The position numbers and the translations under genes are program-made. From assembly GCA_028870815.1 (NCBI GenBank), contig JAGWOU010000024.1, positions 1 to 11,419 of the forward strand: a stretch of DNA of 11,419 bases, written 5' to 3'. This DNA is from Rhodospirillales bacterium. Lineage in GTDB: Bacteria; Pseudomonadota; Alphaproteobacteria; Acetobacterales; Acetobacteraceae. The notes under the pieces were generated by a model, which saw only the letters and a list, made by a program, of their open reading frames with translations, had not been told where the DNA came from and made no database searches. Shown one piece after another: positions 1 through 7,183 of this stretch. The stretch's first letter is position 1. Every line of letters begins with the position of its first letter.

Positions 1-59
1 GCGCCCGCGCGCGAGGGGGCCAATCATCTCCCGCTGTCCCGTTCTATCGGGCCGTTTCT

Positions 60-80
60 GAAGCCCCAGTGAAGCCCCAG
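60..80. repeat. 10-bp tandem direct repeat beyond the tRNA 3' end
   Basis: GAAGCCCCAG occurs twice, separated by a single T (60-69 and 71-80). It lies 35 bp past the 3' end of the minus-strand tRNA-Thr. A further 6-bp inverted pair, CCAGCG at 77-82 and CGCTGG at 113-118, joins this repeat to the encoded CCA end of the tRNA. Short direct repeats next to a tRNA 3' end can be recombinase arm sites, but no integrase or duplicated tRNA end is visible here, so the function is unknown. Confidence 0.5.
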
Positions 81-115
81 CGTGTTTTTGGGATACTCTG
101 ATTTTGAAAACTCGC

Positions 116-191
<76 letters not shown>

Positions 192-262
192 TTGGCATTT
201 TCAGGCCGAGGCGGCGTATGGCATAGTGCCGGGAGAAAATCCAGCCTGCCCGGTCAGCGGCC

Positions 263-2446
263 TCAATCCACCCGTCGGCGGTATTTCGGCTTCGGCCGTT
301 CCGTCGCCAGCCCGCCATGCAGGGCCGAGCCACGGCCCGAGAGCGAGGGGTTGGTCATGAAATACTCATGCGCCGAGGCCGCTGGGTCGCCCGGCGCGAC
401 TCGTACCCACTTGCCATCGCTTTGCAGTTCGGAGCTTTGCGCGTCGTCCCGCAAATTCACCACCATGATCTGGTCCAGAATTTGCGCATGCACAGTGGGG
501 TTATGAATGGGCAGGAAGGTCTCCACCCGGTAATCCATGTTCCGTTCCATCCAATCGGCGCTGGAGATGAACACCTTGTTCTGGCGGGAGGGCAGGGGAT
601 GGCCATCGGCAAATACGCAGATGCGCGCATGCTCCAGAAACCGTCCGACAATGGATTTCACCTTGATCGTCTCGGAGAGTCCCGGCACGCCCGGGCGCAG
701 GCAGCAAATGCCGCGCACCACGGCCTGGATGGGCACACCGGCCCGGCTCGCCTCATAGAGATGGTCGATCAGCTTCGCATCCACCAGCGAGTTCATTTTC
801 AGCCAGATGCCGGAAGGCTTGTCCGCCTTGGCATTGGCGATCTCGGTGTCGATCAGCGTGTTGATGGTCTTGCGGGTAGTCAGGGGCGAGAAGGCAAGCT
901 GCTCCATCGTTTCCGGCCGGGCGTAGCCGGTCATGTAATTGAACAGCCGCGCCGCGTCGCGCGTCAGCGCCGCGTCGCAGGTGAAGAACGAGAGGTCGGT
1001 GTAAATCCGCGCGGTGATCGGGTGGTAATTGCCGGTGCCGAAATGGGCATAGGCGCGCAAGCTGCCTGCTTCACGCCGCACCACGTAGGAAAGCTTGGCA
1101 TGGGTTTTTAAGCCCACGAAGCCGAACACCACCTGCACGCCCGCGGCCTCCAGCGCGCGGGAGAGGCGGATATTCGCCTCTTCGTCAAACCGCGCCTTCA
1201 ACTCCACCATGGCGGTGACGGATTTGCCCGCCTCGGCGGCTTCAATCAGCGCCTTGACGATGGGTGAGTCACGGCTGGTGCGGTAGAGCGTCTGCTTGAT
1301 CGCGACCACCGCCGGGTCGATCGCCGCCTGGCGGAGAAACTGCACCACCACGTCGAAACTCTCGAACGGGTGATGCACCAGAATATCCTTGGCCCGGATG
1401 GCGGCAAAGCAATCCCCCGCGAAGTCGCGGATGCGCTCCGGAAAGCGCGGCGTATAAGGCGGAAACAGCAAATCCGGCCGGTCATCCACGATGAGCTGCT
1501 TTACGTCTACCAGCCCGACAATGCCGGATTCCACATAAACTTCGTCAGCCGGGGTTTCCACCGCGTCGATCACCAGCTCGCGCAAATCGGCGGGCATGTC
1601 GGCCTGGATGGTGATCTGAATAGCCACCCCGCGCCGCCGGCGCTTCAGCGCCGTCTCGTAGGAGCGGACGAGGTCCTCCGCCTCCTCCTCGAATTCCACG
1701 TCGGTGTCGCGGATCAGGCGGAACAGCCCGGAGCCTTCCACCAGGAAACCGGGGAAAAGCCGGTTCATGTTCATCGCCACCAGCTCTTCCAGCATGATGA
1801 AGCGGATCGGCCCTTCGCCACCCGGCAGGCGGATAAAGCGTTCGATCTGGCTGGGCAGCGGGATCAACGCCGACATGCGGCCGCTCCGGTCCTCGTCCCG
1901 GGCCAGGGAAAGTGCTAGCACCAGCCCCATATTCGGGATGAACGGGAACGGATGCGCCGGGTCCACCGCCAGCGGGGTCAGCACCGGAAACACGCGCTCC
2001 ATGAAGAAGGAGTCGAGGAACGCCGCGTCATCCGTGGTCAGTTCGGCGGCGGAGAGCACCACAAGCCCGGCCCCGGCCAGCAAGGCGCGTACGTCACTAA
2101 AGGCCGTCTGCTGGGCGTTGATCAGTTCCCGGGCGCGGGCGTTGATGGCGTTAAGCTGCTGGGCCGGGGTCAGCCCATCGGCGGAATGTTCAAGCACCCC
2201 CGCCCGGGCCTGGCCGATGAGCCCGGCGACGCGCACGGAATAAAATTCGTCAAGGTTAGAGGCGCTTATGGAAACGAAGCGCAGCCGTTCCAGCAATGGA
2301 TGGCGCGGGTTGCGCGCCTCGCCCACCACGCGGAAATTGAAATCCAGCCAGGAGAGTTCCCGGTTGATGAAGCGTTCCGGGTCGTCGATGCAGGCATGCC
2401 CCTGATATGCGGCTTCAGCGGGATGCAGTTGGGTAAGCTCGTCCAT
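263..2446 (-). CDS. ppk1: Polyphosphate kinase 1 (PPK1)
   Basis: Polymerises the gamma-phosphate of ATP into inorganic polyphosphate, reversibly, through a phosphohistidine intermediate. The 727 residues match the full length of the family. The N-terminal domain carries the typical [12 protein letters not shown] (26-37) and [13 protein letters not shown] (61-73) segments. The two phospholipase-D-like catalytic domains include LYRTSRDSP (387-395) and KARFDEE (417-423), the active-site histidine in GLKTHAKL (His449), the second conserved histidine in YAHFGTGN (His468) and FLEHARI (His606). The C-terminus ends in a basic tail (KPKYRRR). It is the last gene of the AI-2E permease-hdaA-ppk1 block, 53 bp after hdaA. 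The ATG at 2446 has no Shine-Dalgarno sequence; TATAGT sits 6 nt before it, so the gene may also be transcribed leaderless from its own promoter. Confidence 0.97.
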   Translation of the reverse strand: MDELTQLHPAEAAYQGHACIDDPERFINRELSWLDFNFRVVGEARNPRHPLLERLRFVSISASNLDEFYSVRVAGLIGQARAGVLEHSADGLTPAQQLNAINARARELINAQQTAFSDVRALLAGAGLVVLSAAELTTDDAAFLDSFFMERVFPVLTPLAVDPAHPFPFIPNMGLVLALSLARDEDRSGRMSALIPLPSQIERFIRLPGGEGPIRFIMLEELVAMNMNRLFPGFLVEGSGLFRLIRDTDVEFEEEAEDLVRSYETALKRRRRGVAIQITIQADMPADLRELVIDAVETPADEVYVESGIVGLVDVKQLIVDDRPDLLFPPYTPRFPERIRDFAGDCFAAIRAKDILVHHPFESFDVVVQFLRQAAIDPAVVAIKQTLYRTSRDSPIVKALIEAAEAGKSVTAMVELKARFDEEANIRLSRALEAAGVQVVFGFVGLKTHAKLSYVVRREAGSLRAYAHFGTGNYHPITARIYTDLSFFTCDAALTRDAARLFNYMTGYARPETMEQLAFSPLTTRKTINTLIDTEIANAKADKPSGIWLKMNSLVDAKLIDHLYEASRAGVPIQAVVRGICCLRPGVPGLSETIKVKSIVGRFLEHARICVFADGHPLPSRQNKVFISSADWMERNMDYRVETFLPIHNPTVHAQILDQIMVVNLRDDAQSSELQSDGKWVRVAPGDPAASAHEYFMTNPSLSGRGSALHGGLATERPKPKYRRRVD

Positions 2447-2452
2447 GGCCGG

Positions 2453-2458
2453 ACTATA
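2453..2458 (-). promoter_or_regulatory. Possible -10 element of ppk1 (leaderless start)
   Basis: On the minus strand TATAGT matches five of six bases of the sigma-70 -10 consensus and ends 6 nt before the ppk1 ATG. Initiation 6-8 nt downstream would start the mRNA at or next to the ATG. The hexamer at the expected -35 distance (ACACCT on the minus strand, 2476-2481) is poor, which is the main weakness of this call. Confidence 0.35.
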
Positions 2459-2485
2459 CCGATTCCTTCCGGGGTAGGTGTGATG

Positions 2486-2495
2486 TTTACGTAAA
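2486..2495. repeat. 10-bp palindrome between hdaA and ppk1
   Basis: TTTACGTAAA is a perfect palindrome in the 53-bp gap between the hdaA stop and the ppk1 start, beside an A/T run (2493-2498). It could be a regulator half-site pair upstream of ppk1. It is too short to be a convincing terminator stem, and no binding protein can be named. Confidence 0.35.
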
Positions 2496-2499
2496 AAAG

Positions 2500-3159
2500 T
2501 TAAACCGCGTCCAGCATTTCCGCCAGCATTGCGGCGGCCATGGGGCGGGTGATGCGCGCGCCGCCATCCATCGCCATCCGGTCCAGCCGGGCCACGGCTT
2601 CGCGGTAGAATGCGGGCGCGCGGGGCAGATGCAGCAGCAGCAGGTTGCGCACCTGGATAGGCAGGTTCAACTGCCGCGCGGCGGCAAAGCGGGTGAGCAG
2701 CGCCTCCAGCAGATCGTCCTCGGGGGCGCGGATTTCCACGCTGGCGGAGGCGCGCAGTCGGCTGGTGAGGTCGGCAAGCTTATAGCCCATGCGGGCCGGC
2801 GGCTGTCGGCAGGCCAGCAGTACGGGAAACCCCTCCTCGGCGGCGGCGTTCAGCAAATGCAGCAGCGCGGCGGGGTCGGGGACCAGATCGGCATCGTCCA
2901 CGGCCACGGGTCCGGTGGGCCGCACAAGCCCGCGCAGAGTGGCGCCCTCCACAATCTGCGCCTGGCGCGCCTGCGCCCAGATATGCAGCAGATGCGTCTT
3001 GCCGCAGCCCGCCTCGCCCCACAGTACCAGCCTTCCATTGCTCCAGGCTTCCGGGCGGGCCAACCAGTCCCGCGCCGCGGCGTTGGAAGGCGCGGGGCAG
3101 AAATCCTCCGCCGTGTAAGGCTGCGCCGATTCCGCGAAGGGCAGGGTGAGCTGTCTCAT
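2500..3159 (-). CDS. hdaA: DnaA-inactivating regulatory protein HdaA
   Basis: A DnaA-homologous AAA+ protein that, with the sliding clamp, stimulates ATP hydrolysis on DnaA after initiation (family knowledge). The 219 residues begin MRQLTLPF, a clamp-binding motif (QLTLPF, 3-8) at the N-terminus where Hda proteins carry it. Walker A is GEAGCGKTH (48-56), Walker B is VAVDDAD (85-91), a sensor-1-like strand is VLLACRQPP (113-121), and DLTSRLRAS (130-138) is the arginine-containing box shared with DnaA. There is no DnaA DNA-binding domain. I chose the ATG at 3159: it places the clamp motif at the start and overlaps the permease stop as ATGA. A start at 3312 would add 51 low-complexity residues read antisense-like across the permease gene. 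Confidence 0.93.
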   Translation of the reverse strand: MRQLTLPFAESAQPYTAEDFCPAPSNAAARDWLARPEAWSNGRLVLWGEAGCGKTHLLHIWAQARQAQIVEGATLRGLVRPTGPVAVDDADLVPDPAALLHLLNAAAEEGFPVLLACRQPPARMGYKLADLTSRLRASASVEIRAPEDDLLEALLTRFAAARQLNLPIQVRNLLLLHLPRAPAFYREAVARLDRMAMDGGARITRPMAAAMLAEMLDAV

Positions 3160-4256
3160 TCCGGCGGCGCGTCCAGATAAAGCGGGGATTGCAGATAGCG
3201 CCGCAGCCAGAACCGCGCGATCACCCCCAGCGTTGCCGTAACCGGCACGGCCAGCATGATGCCGAGAAACCCGAACGCCGCCCCCCCCGCGAACAGCGCG
3301 AAGATCACCCACACGGCCGAAAGCCCCACCCGGTCGCCCAGAAAGCGCGGCTGGATCACGTAGTCGTTCAGCCCCTGGCCGACGGCGAATACCGTCAGCA
3401 CCGAGATCACCCCATGCCAGCCCGCATTCTGGCTGAGCGAGAGCAGAATGGCCGTGATGCTGCCCAGCACCGTGCCGACATACGGGATGAAGGACAGCAC
3501 CCCGGCGGTCAGCCCCACGATCAGCCCCAGATCCAGCCCGATGATGGTGAGCCCGATGGCGTAAATCGCCGCCAGGGCCAGGCAGCAGATCGCCTGGCCG
3601 CGGATCCAGGCGGAGAGGATTTTGTTAACCTCCAGCGCCTGCGCGCGGATCAGCCCCTCGTAGGGGCGGGGCAGCCAGCCATCCACATGGCGAATGATGG
3701 AGGGCCAGTCCCGCAGGAAATAGAAGGTCACGACGGGGGTGACGATCAGCAACGTCAGCACGTTCACCACCGCGAAGCCGCTGCCGATGATGTTGGTGGC
3801 CGCCTTGCCGGCATAAGAAACCAGGGTGCTCGCCTGGTTGGAGGCGAGATCCTGCAATTTGGTTCGCAGCGAATAGGGCAGCCGGTGCTGGAGGGCTTGC
3901 ATGCTTTTCGCGAAATCCGTCTGCACTGTCTGGATATAGGTTGGCAGATTGGTGATGAAGGCGGCGGCCTGGGCGGCGATAACCGGATAGAGCAGCAGCA
4001 CGAACAGGATCACCGTGACGATGAAAGCCAACAGCACCAGCAGTGTGCCGACAGTGCGGTTCACACCCGCCCGTTCCAGCCGCGCCACCACCGGGTCCAG
4101 AAAATAGGCCAATCCCGCGGCCACCACGAATGGCAGCAGGATGGAGGAGAACAGTCGGAAGCACAGCCACAATACCAGCAGAACCGCCGCCACCAGGGCC
4201 AGGCGTTGCCATTGCACGCGCAAATGCCGGCGCAGGTCGGCGTTGTTTTCGCTCAT
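3156..4256 (-). CDS. AI-2E family transporter (PerM-like permease)
   Basis: A 366-residue polytopic inner-membrane protein of the AI-2E exporter/PerM family. The family has roughly eight transmembrane segments and varied or unknown substrates, some members being Na+/H+ antiporters and TqsA affecting AI-2 export. Hydrophobic segments fall near residues 18-55, 69-93, 159-181, 222-240, 243-272, 282-296 and 312-350. The loop at about 95-158 is soluble and helical. Family hallmarks are VVTFYFLRDW (175-184), FIPYVGTVLG (256-265) and PRFLGDRVGLSAVW (303-316) followed by a Gly-rich segment. Start 4256 is preferred because GGGAG lies 6 nt upstream (4263-4267). A longer reading from 4370 would overlap the purM start codon and add a basic, non-family extension. 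It is the first gene of the unit with hdaA and is divergent from purM. The substrate cannot be inferred. Confidence 0.92.
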   Translation of the reverse strand: MSENNADLRRHLRVQWQRLALVAAVLLVLWLCFRLFSSILLPFVVAAGLAYFLDPVVARLERAGVNRTVGTLLVLLAFIVTVILFVLLLYPVIAAQAAAFITNLPTYIQTVQTDFAKSMQALQHRLPYSLRTKLQDLASNQASTLVSYAGKAATNIIGSGFAVVNVLTLLIVTPVVTFYFLRDWPSIIRHVDGWLPRPYEGLIRAQALEVNKILSAWIRGQAICCLALAAIYAIGLTIIGLDLGLIVGLTAGVLSFIPYVGTVLGSITAILLSLSQNAGWHGVISVLTVFAVGQGLNDYVIQPRFLGDRVGLSAVWVIFALFAGGAAFGFLGIMLAVPVTATLGVIARFWLRRYLQSPLYLDAPPE

Positions 4257-4262
4257 CGGGCG

Positions 4263-4267
4263 CTCCC
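4263..4267 (-). promoter_or_regulatory. Ribosome binding site of the AI-2E permease
   Basis: GGGAG on the minus strand, 6 nt before ATG 4256. It favours this start over the in-frame ATG at 4370. Confidence 0.65.
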
Positions 4268-4330
4268 GGAAGATTGCGCGGCACCGCCGCCTGTGTTGAA
4301 AGGCGGCAGGATTTCGCCAGAAATTTGAAG

Positions 4331-4346
4331 CAGCGCCATGGCGCTG
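4331..4346. repeat. 16-bp perfect palindrome in the purM/permease divergent region
   Basis: CAGCGCCATGGCGCTG is identical to its own reverse complement and lies in the 112-bp divergent gap, 12 bp before the purM Shine-Dalgarno sequence. On DNA it could be an operator for a dimeric regulator. In RNA it would be a stem with no usable loop unless the central bases open. The central ATG (4338-4340) is an incidental start codon. No regulator can be named from the sequence. Confidence 0.55.
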
Positions 4347-4358
4347 GCTTAGCGCATC

Positions 4359-4363
4359 GGAGG
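4359..4363 (+). promoter_or_regulatory. Ribosome binding site of purM
   Basis: GGAGG, 5 nt before the ATG at 4369; a near-ideal Shine-Dalgarno sequence that fixes the purM start. Confidence 0.85.
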
Positions 4364-4368
4364 CTGAC

Positions 4369-5397
4369 ATGACTAGCGTGACTTACCGGGAGGCCGGGGT
4401 TGATATCGAAGCCGGCGATGCGCTGGTGGAGGCGATCAAGCCTCTGGCCAAGGCCACGAACCGCGCTGGCGTCATGGGCGGTCTCGGCGGCTTCGGCGCA
4501 TTGTTCGACCTGAAGGCGGCGGGCTTCTCAGACCCCGTTCTGGTTTCCACCACGGATGGCGTCGGCACCAAGCTGAAAATCGCCATCGAAACCGGCATCC
4601 ATGATTATGTCGGTATCGACCTGGTGGCGATGTGCGTGAACGATCTGGTGGTGCAGGGGGCTGCACCCTTGTTCTTCCTGGATTATTTCGCCACCGGTGC
4701 CTTGGATGTGGAAGCCGCCACACGCATCGTCTCTGGCATCGCCGAGGGCTGCAAACAGGCTGGCTGCGCGCTGGTGGGCGGCGAGACGGCGGAAATGCCC
4801 GGCATGTACGCCAAGGGTGATTACGACCTCGCGGGTTTCTCGGTGGGTGCTGCCGAACGCGGCGCCTTGCTGCCCGCAAATGTCCAGCCGGGTGATACGA
4901 TTCTGGCGCTGCCATCCTCGGGCGTGCATTCCAACGGCTTCTCCCTGGTGCGGCGCATCTTCAAGGATGCCGGGCTCTCCTGGGATTCGGAAATCCTGGG
5001 CCAGCGCGCCGCCGATGTGCTCACCACCCCGACGCGCATCTATGTGAAGCCGATGCTCGAAATTCATAACAAGAAATTGTTGAAAGCGGCGGCACACATA
5101 ACCGGAGGTGGTTTGCCCGGAAATCTGCCCCGCGCCTTGCCCGGAAATTGCGGGGCACGGCTGAACGGCCCCTGGGCGATGCCGGAAATTTTCTCCTTCC
5201 TGGCCCGCACCGCCAATGTGGCGGCTGAGGAAATGCTGCGCGTGTTCAATTGCGGTGTCGGCATGGCGCTGATCGTGTCCGACGCGGAGGAAGCGATGGC
5301 GGCTCTGCGCGCGGCGGGGGAACAGCCCTTCCGGCTCGGCCAGGTGACGGATGAGCCCGGCATCATCATCGAGGGACAGGACAAGCTGTTCGCCTGA
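4369..5397 (+). CDS. purM: Phosphoribosylformylglycinamidine cyclo-ligase (AIR synthetase)
   Basis: Catalyses ATP-dependent ring closure of FGAM to aminoimidazole ribonucleotide in de novo purine synthesis, in the cytoplasm. The 342 residues match the family length. Seen motifs are the glycine-rich [13 protein letters not shown] (34-46), the nucleotide/metal-binding [11 protein letters not shown] (60-70), [12 protein letters not shown] (82-93), [11 protein letters not shown] (137-147), [14 protein letters not shown] (183-196), [16 protein letters not shown] (243-258) and CGVGMALIV (295-303). It is the first gene of a purMN pair: its TGA overlaps the purN ATG by one base (TGATG), consistent with translational coupling. 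It is transcribed divergently from the AI-2E permease, with a 16-bp palindrome just upstream. A TTGAAA at 4296-4301 might be a -35, but its -10 partner is poor. Confidence 0.98.
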   Translation: MTSVTYREAGVDIEAGDALVEAIKPLAKATNRAGVMGGLGGFGALFDLKAAGFSDPVLVSTTDGVGTKLKIAIETGIHDYVGIDLVAMCVNDLVVQGAAPLFFLDYFATGALDVEAATRIVSGIAEGCKQAGCALVGGETAEMPGMYAKGDYDLAGFSVGAAERGALLPANVQPGDTILALPSSGVHSNGFSLVRRIFKDAGLSWDSEILGQRAADVLTTPTRIYVKPMLEIHNKKLLKAAAHITGGGLPGNLPRALPGNCGARLNGPWAMPEIFSFLARTANVAAEEMLRVFNCGVGMALIVSDAEEAMAALRAAGEQPFRLGQVTDEPGIIIEGQDKLFA

Positions 5398-5987
5398 TGA
5401 AGCCGCGCGTCGCGATTCTCATCTCCGGCCGCGGCTCCAATATGGAGGCGCTGGTGAAAGCCGCCCAGGCGCCAGATTATCCGGCTGAGATCGTGCTGGT
5501 GCTTTCCAACAAGCCAGACGCTTTGGGCCTGGAGATTGCGCGTGGCCTGGGCATCGAAGCCATTGCCGTGCCGGCCAAGCCGTTCGGCAAGGATCGTGAG
5601 GCGCATGAACGCGCCATAGATGCGGAATTGCGGGCGCGGGGCGTGCAGATTGTTTGTCTGGCGGGCTATATGCGCCTGCTTACCCCCTGGCTGGTGCAAG
5701 GTTGGGCCGGGCGGATGTTGAACATCCATCCCTCCCTGCTGCCGAAATTCCCCGGGCTGGATACGCATGAGCGCGCCATCCAGGCGGGCGAGGCGGAGCA
5801 TGGCTGCACCGTGCATCTGGTGACGGAAGGCATGGATGAAGGCCCGATTCTCGGCCAGGCCCGGGTGCCGGTTCTGCCCGGCGACACCGAGGCGATGCTG
5901 GCCGCCAGGGTGCTGGAGCAGGAGCACAGGCTCTACCCAGCGGTATTGGCCTCTCTTGCCAGAAAAATCAGCTTGCCAGCAGGGTAA
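5397..5987 (+). CDS. purN: Phosphoribosylglycinamide formyltransferase (GART, folate-dependent)
   Basis: Transfers a formyl group from 10-formyltetrahydrofolate to GAR, giving FGAR, two pathway steps ahead of PurM. The 196 residues match the short PurN type. The phosphate-binding loop ISGRGSNMEAL lies at 9-19. The catalytic triad is present: Asn109 and His111 in LNIHPSLLPKFPG (108-120), and Asp147 in TEGMDEGPI (143-151). LAGYMRLL (88-95) and HGCTVHLV (135-142) are folate-pocket segments typical of the family. The ATG shares a base with the purM stop and has no separate Shine-Dalgarno sequence, so it probably relies on ribosomes finishing purM. It ends at TAA 5985-5987 within a short GGTAA/TTACC inverted repeat that is too weak to call a terminator. 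Confidence 0.98.
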   Translation: MKPRVAILISGRGSNMEALVKAAQAPDYPAEIVLVLSNKPDALGLEIARGLGIEAIAVPAKPFGKDREAHERAIDAELRARGVQIVCLAGYMRLLTPWLVQGWAGRMLNIHPSLLPKFPGLDTHERAIQAGEAEHGCTVHLVTEGMDEGPILGQARVPVLPGDTEAMLAARVLEQEHRLYPAVLASLARKISLPAG

Positions 5988-6025
5988 GCAAAATTTTACC
6001 TTCCATGGGCCAAGCTAGAGCAACC

Positions 6026-6030
6026 GGGGA
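6026..6030 (+). promoter_or_regulatory. Ribosome binding site of the 54-residue membrane protein
   Basis: GGGGA, 5 nt before the ATG at 6036. It is the strongest support that this short frame is translated. Confidence 0.6.
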
Positions 6031-6035
6031 ATAAC

Positions 6036-6200
6036 ATGACGGCACAGCCGCAACACACTGCACAGAATACGGGCGAGGACATCGATTTCGATCTGCCCGC
6101 ACAAAAGGGCTGGAGCTTTTTCACCAAATTCCTGTTCTGGAACATCGTGGCGGTTGCGGCCACGCTATTCTTCATCGGGGCGCTGACCGTCTGGAGCTGA
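6036..6200 (+). CDS. Small single-span membrane protein, resembling aa3-type cytochrome c oxidase subunit IV
   Basis: A 54-residue frame from ATG 6036 to TGA 6198-6200. It begins with about 24 polar, acidic residues (MTAQPQHTAQNTGEDIDFDL). A short amphipathic stretch PAQKGWSFFTKF (21-32) leads into one transmembrane helix, LFWNIVAVAATLFFIGALT (33-51), ending TVWS. A polar N-tail followed by a KGW/FTKF boundary and a single helix resembles the short bacterial aa3 oxidase subunit IV proteins, but no oxidase genes are nearby and the match is from memory, so the family is tentative. The GGGGA ribosome site, the sharp polar-to-hydrophobic transition and the end before the palindromic repeat support a real gene. 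It follows purN by 48 bp and could share its transcript. The antisense frame over this stretch lacks such features. Confidence 0.7.
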   Translation: MTAQPQHTAQNTGEDIDFDLPAQKGWSFFTKFLFWNIVAVAATLFFIGALTVWS

Positions 6201-6210
6201 GGACGAGGCG

Positions 6211-6290
6211 TTCTAAATAATTGAGGAGAGGCGGATTCACGGTTTAGGTTGGTCATGGGAATGACCAAACCTAAACCGATCCGGCTCTAG
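6211..6290. repeat. Palindromic dispersed element, copy 1 (right part only)
   Basis: About 80 bp shared with the element at 7184-7323, in the same orientation. Three blocks align with it: 6211-6224 (11 of 14 bases), 6226-6239 (12 of 14) and 6278-6290 (12 of 13, ending ATCCGGCTCTAG). Between the last two blocks lies a 38-nt insert (6240-6277) unrelated in sequence to its counterpart but folding into a 16-bp hairpin: 6241-6256 pairs with 6261-6277, with one bulged A (6267) and a GGGA loop. The conserved CGGAT (6232-6236) and ATCCG (6279-6283) form an outer stem. The left half and left terminal repeat of copy 2 are absent. It lies between convergent genes and could end transcription from both sides, although neither strand has a proper T-run. 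Confidence 0.8.
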
Positions 6291-7075
6291 TAAGGCCGCT
6301 CTCCCATCACATTCCCGGGCGGCGAATAATCGCAGACCAGAACGTCGTTCCCGCTATCTTCGGCAAAGCCGCACCCGACCTTGCTCGTGCTTCTCCAGAT
6401 CATTTGGCTGTAATGGCCGACATCCATCCAGTTTCCCGTCCTGGAGATGTCTGGGAATACGCCGTCGGTGAAATTGCTTTCCTCACTGCCCCATAGCTGA
6501 ACCAGCTGTGTGAGGGATTGTGTGCCGGCGGCGGCCATGGCCAGATTCTGCCCCGAGCCGCTGTGCACAAGCTGCCCGATCGAGACGAGATGCTCCGCCC
6601 AGCGCTGGGCGCGTTCAGCCAGGATTGTGGACCAATGCAGAGGCGGAAGGCCCAGGGCGGAGCGGTATTGGTTATGAGCTGCCAGTAATTCCGCGATGCT
6701 GTCGGAATTGCTGTCCGGGTTTTCTGCGCTGGTGGGCGGGTTGCCAGGGTAGGTTTGGCCGCTGTCCGGGGCGTTGTAAGGGTTATCTGGCGTATCGCTG
6801 GGGTACCCCGGCGGGTTGCCGGGGTAGCTTTGGCCGTTATCCGGGTAGGCTTGGGAGTTATCTGGTGCGTTGTCTGGTGCATTATCGGGGGCGCCTTGCG
6901 GATAGGCGGGGTAGCCCGGCGGATAAGCCGGATAGCTTGGCGCGGGGTACGGGTAACCCGGTGGGTAGGCGGGATAATAGCCCGGCGGATAGTAATAATA
7001 CGGGTAGTCCTGGGCATGGACTTGGCTGGCGAAGCCCAACGCGGCCAGCGCGGCGAGCATGAATGATGTCTTCAT
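6287..7075 (-). CDS. Secreted CAP-domain (SCP/PR-1-like) protein with Pro/Tyr/Gly-rich spacer
   Basis: 262 residues in three parts. Residues 1-21 are a Sec signal peptide (MKTSF, hydrophobic core, cleavage expected after SQVHA). Residues 22-118 form a low-complexity spacer rich in Pro, Tyr, Gly, Asp and Asn. Residues 127-262 are a CAP domain: AAHNQYRSALGLPPLHW (132-148), LVHSGSGQNLA (169-179), W195 and E198/E199, GHYSQMIWRSTSKVGCG (220-236) and CDYSPPGNVMG (248-258). His171, a Glu near 198 and His221 fit the usual CAP cavity, but the Glu of the GEN motif is Gln176. Cys235 and Cys248 probably form a disulfide. Bacterial CAP proteins have unsettled roles at the envelope or outside the cell. The ATG at 7075 follows AAGGG at good distance. 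The stop codon lies inside repeat copy 1. Confidence 0.9.
   Translation of the reverse strand: MKTSFMLAALAALGFASQVHAQDYPYYYYPPGYYPAYPPGYPYPAPSYPAYPPGYPAYPQGAPDNAPDNAPDNSQAYPDNGQSYPGNPPGYPSDTPDNPYNAPDSGQTYPGNPPTSAENPDSNSDSIAELLAAHNQYRSALGLPPLHWSTILAERAQRWAEHLVSIGQLVHSGSGQNLAMAAAGTQSLTQLVQLWGSEESNFTDGVFPDISRTGNWMDVGHYSQMIWRSTSKVGCGFAEDSGNDVLVCDYSPPGNVMGERPY
6722..7012 (-). repeat. Low-complexity repeats encoding the CAP-protein spacer
   Basis: Codons 22-118 of the CAP protein. The first third is built of degenerate PPGY/YPAYPPG units. Next come three tandem APDN units (residues 62-73; 6857-6892). The last part is two related blocks containing GQSYPGNPP and GQTYPGNPP. The underlying DNA is repetitive, so length change by slippage is plausible. 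The composition suggests an extended, surface-exposed or wall-spanning linker. Confidence 0.85.
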
Positions 7076-7183
7076 AGAAACCCTTGTGAAGCCGCTTGGC
7101 GTATTGGTGCCGCCGCGTTGCGCATAACAAGGCGGTGTGGCGGGGATGTGGCGGAAAGCGGGCGTGGTGGCCGGGCCGGTGTT

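Noticed and set aside
1..72. Open plus-strand frame ending TGA at 70-72, possibly the 3' end of a coding region
   Set aside because: Only 23 codons are visible, with no recognisable family residues (ends GPFLKPQ). The minus-strand frames there are equally unremarkable, so no gene is called.
3157..3312. Extension of hdaA to an upstream ATG at 3312
   Set aside because: The extra 51 residues overlap the permease gene, are low-complexity, and would push the N-terminal clamp motif inside the protein.
4296..4324. Possible purM promoter (TTGAAA, 17 bp, AGAAAT)
   Set aside because: The -35 is good but the -10 matches only three of six bases; not strong enough to list.
3189..4328. 379-codon plus-strand frame opposite the AI-2E permease
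   Set aside because: Gln/His/Arg/Asp-rich shadow of a hydrophobic gene, with no motif or ribosome site.
5983..6000. GGTAA/TTACC inverted repeat at the purN stop
   Set aside because: A 5-bp, A/T-rich stem with no following T-run; not a convincing terminator.
6016..6021. TAGAGC near the 54-residue gene, considered as a missing left end of repeat copy 1
   Set aside because: Similarity to the left terminal repeat stops after six bases, and a gene lies between it and copy 1.
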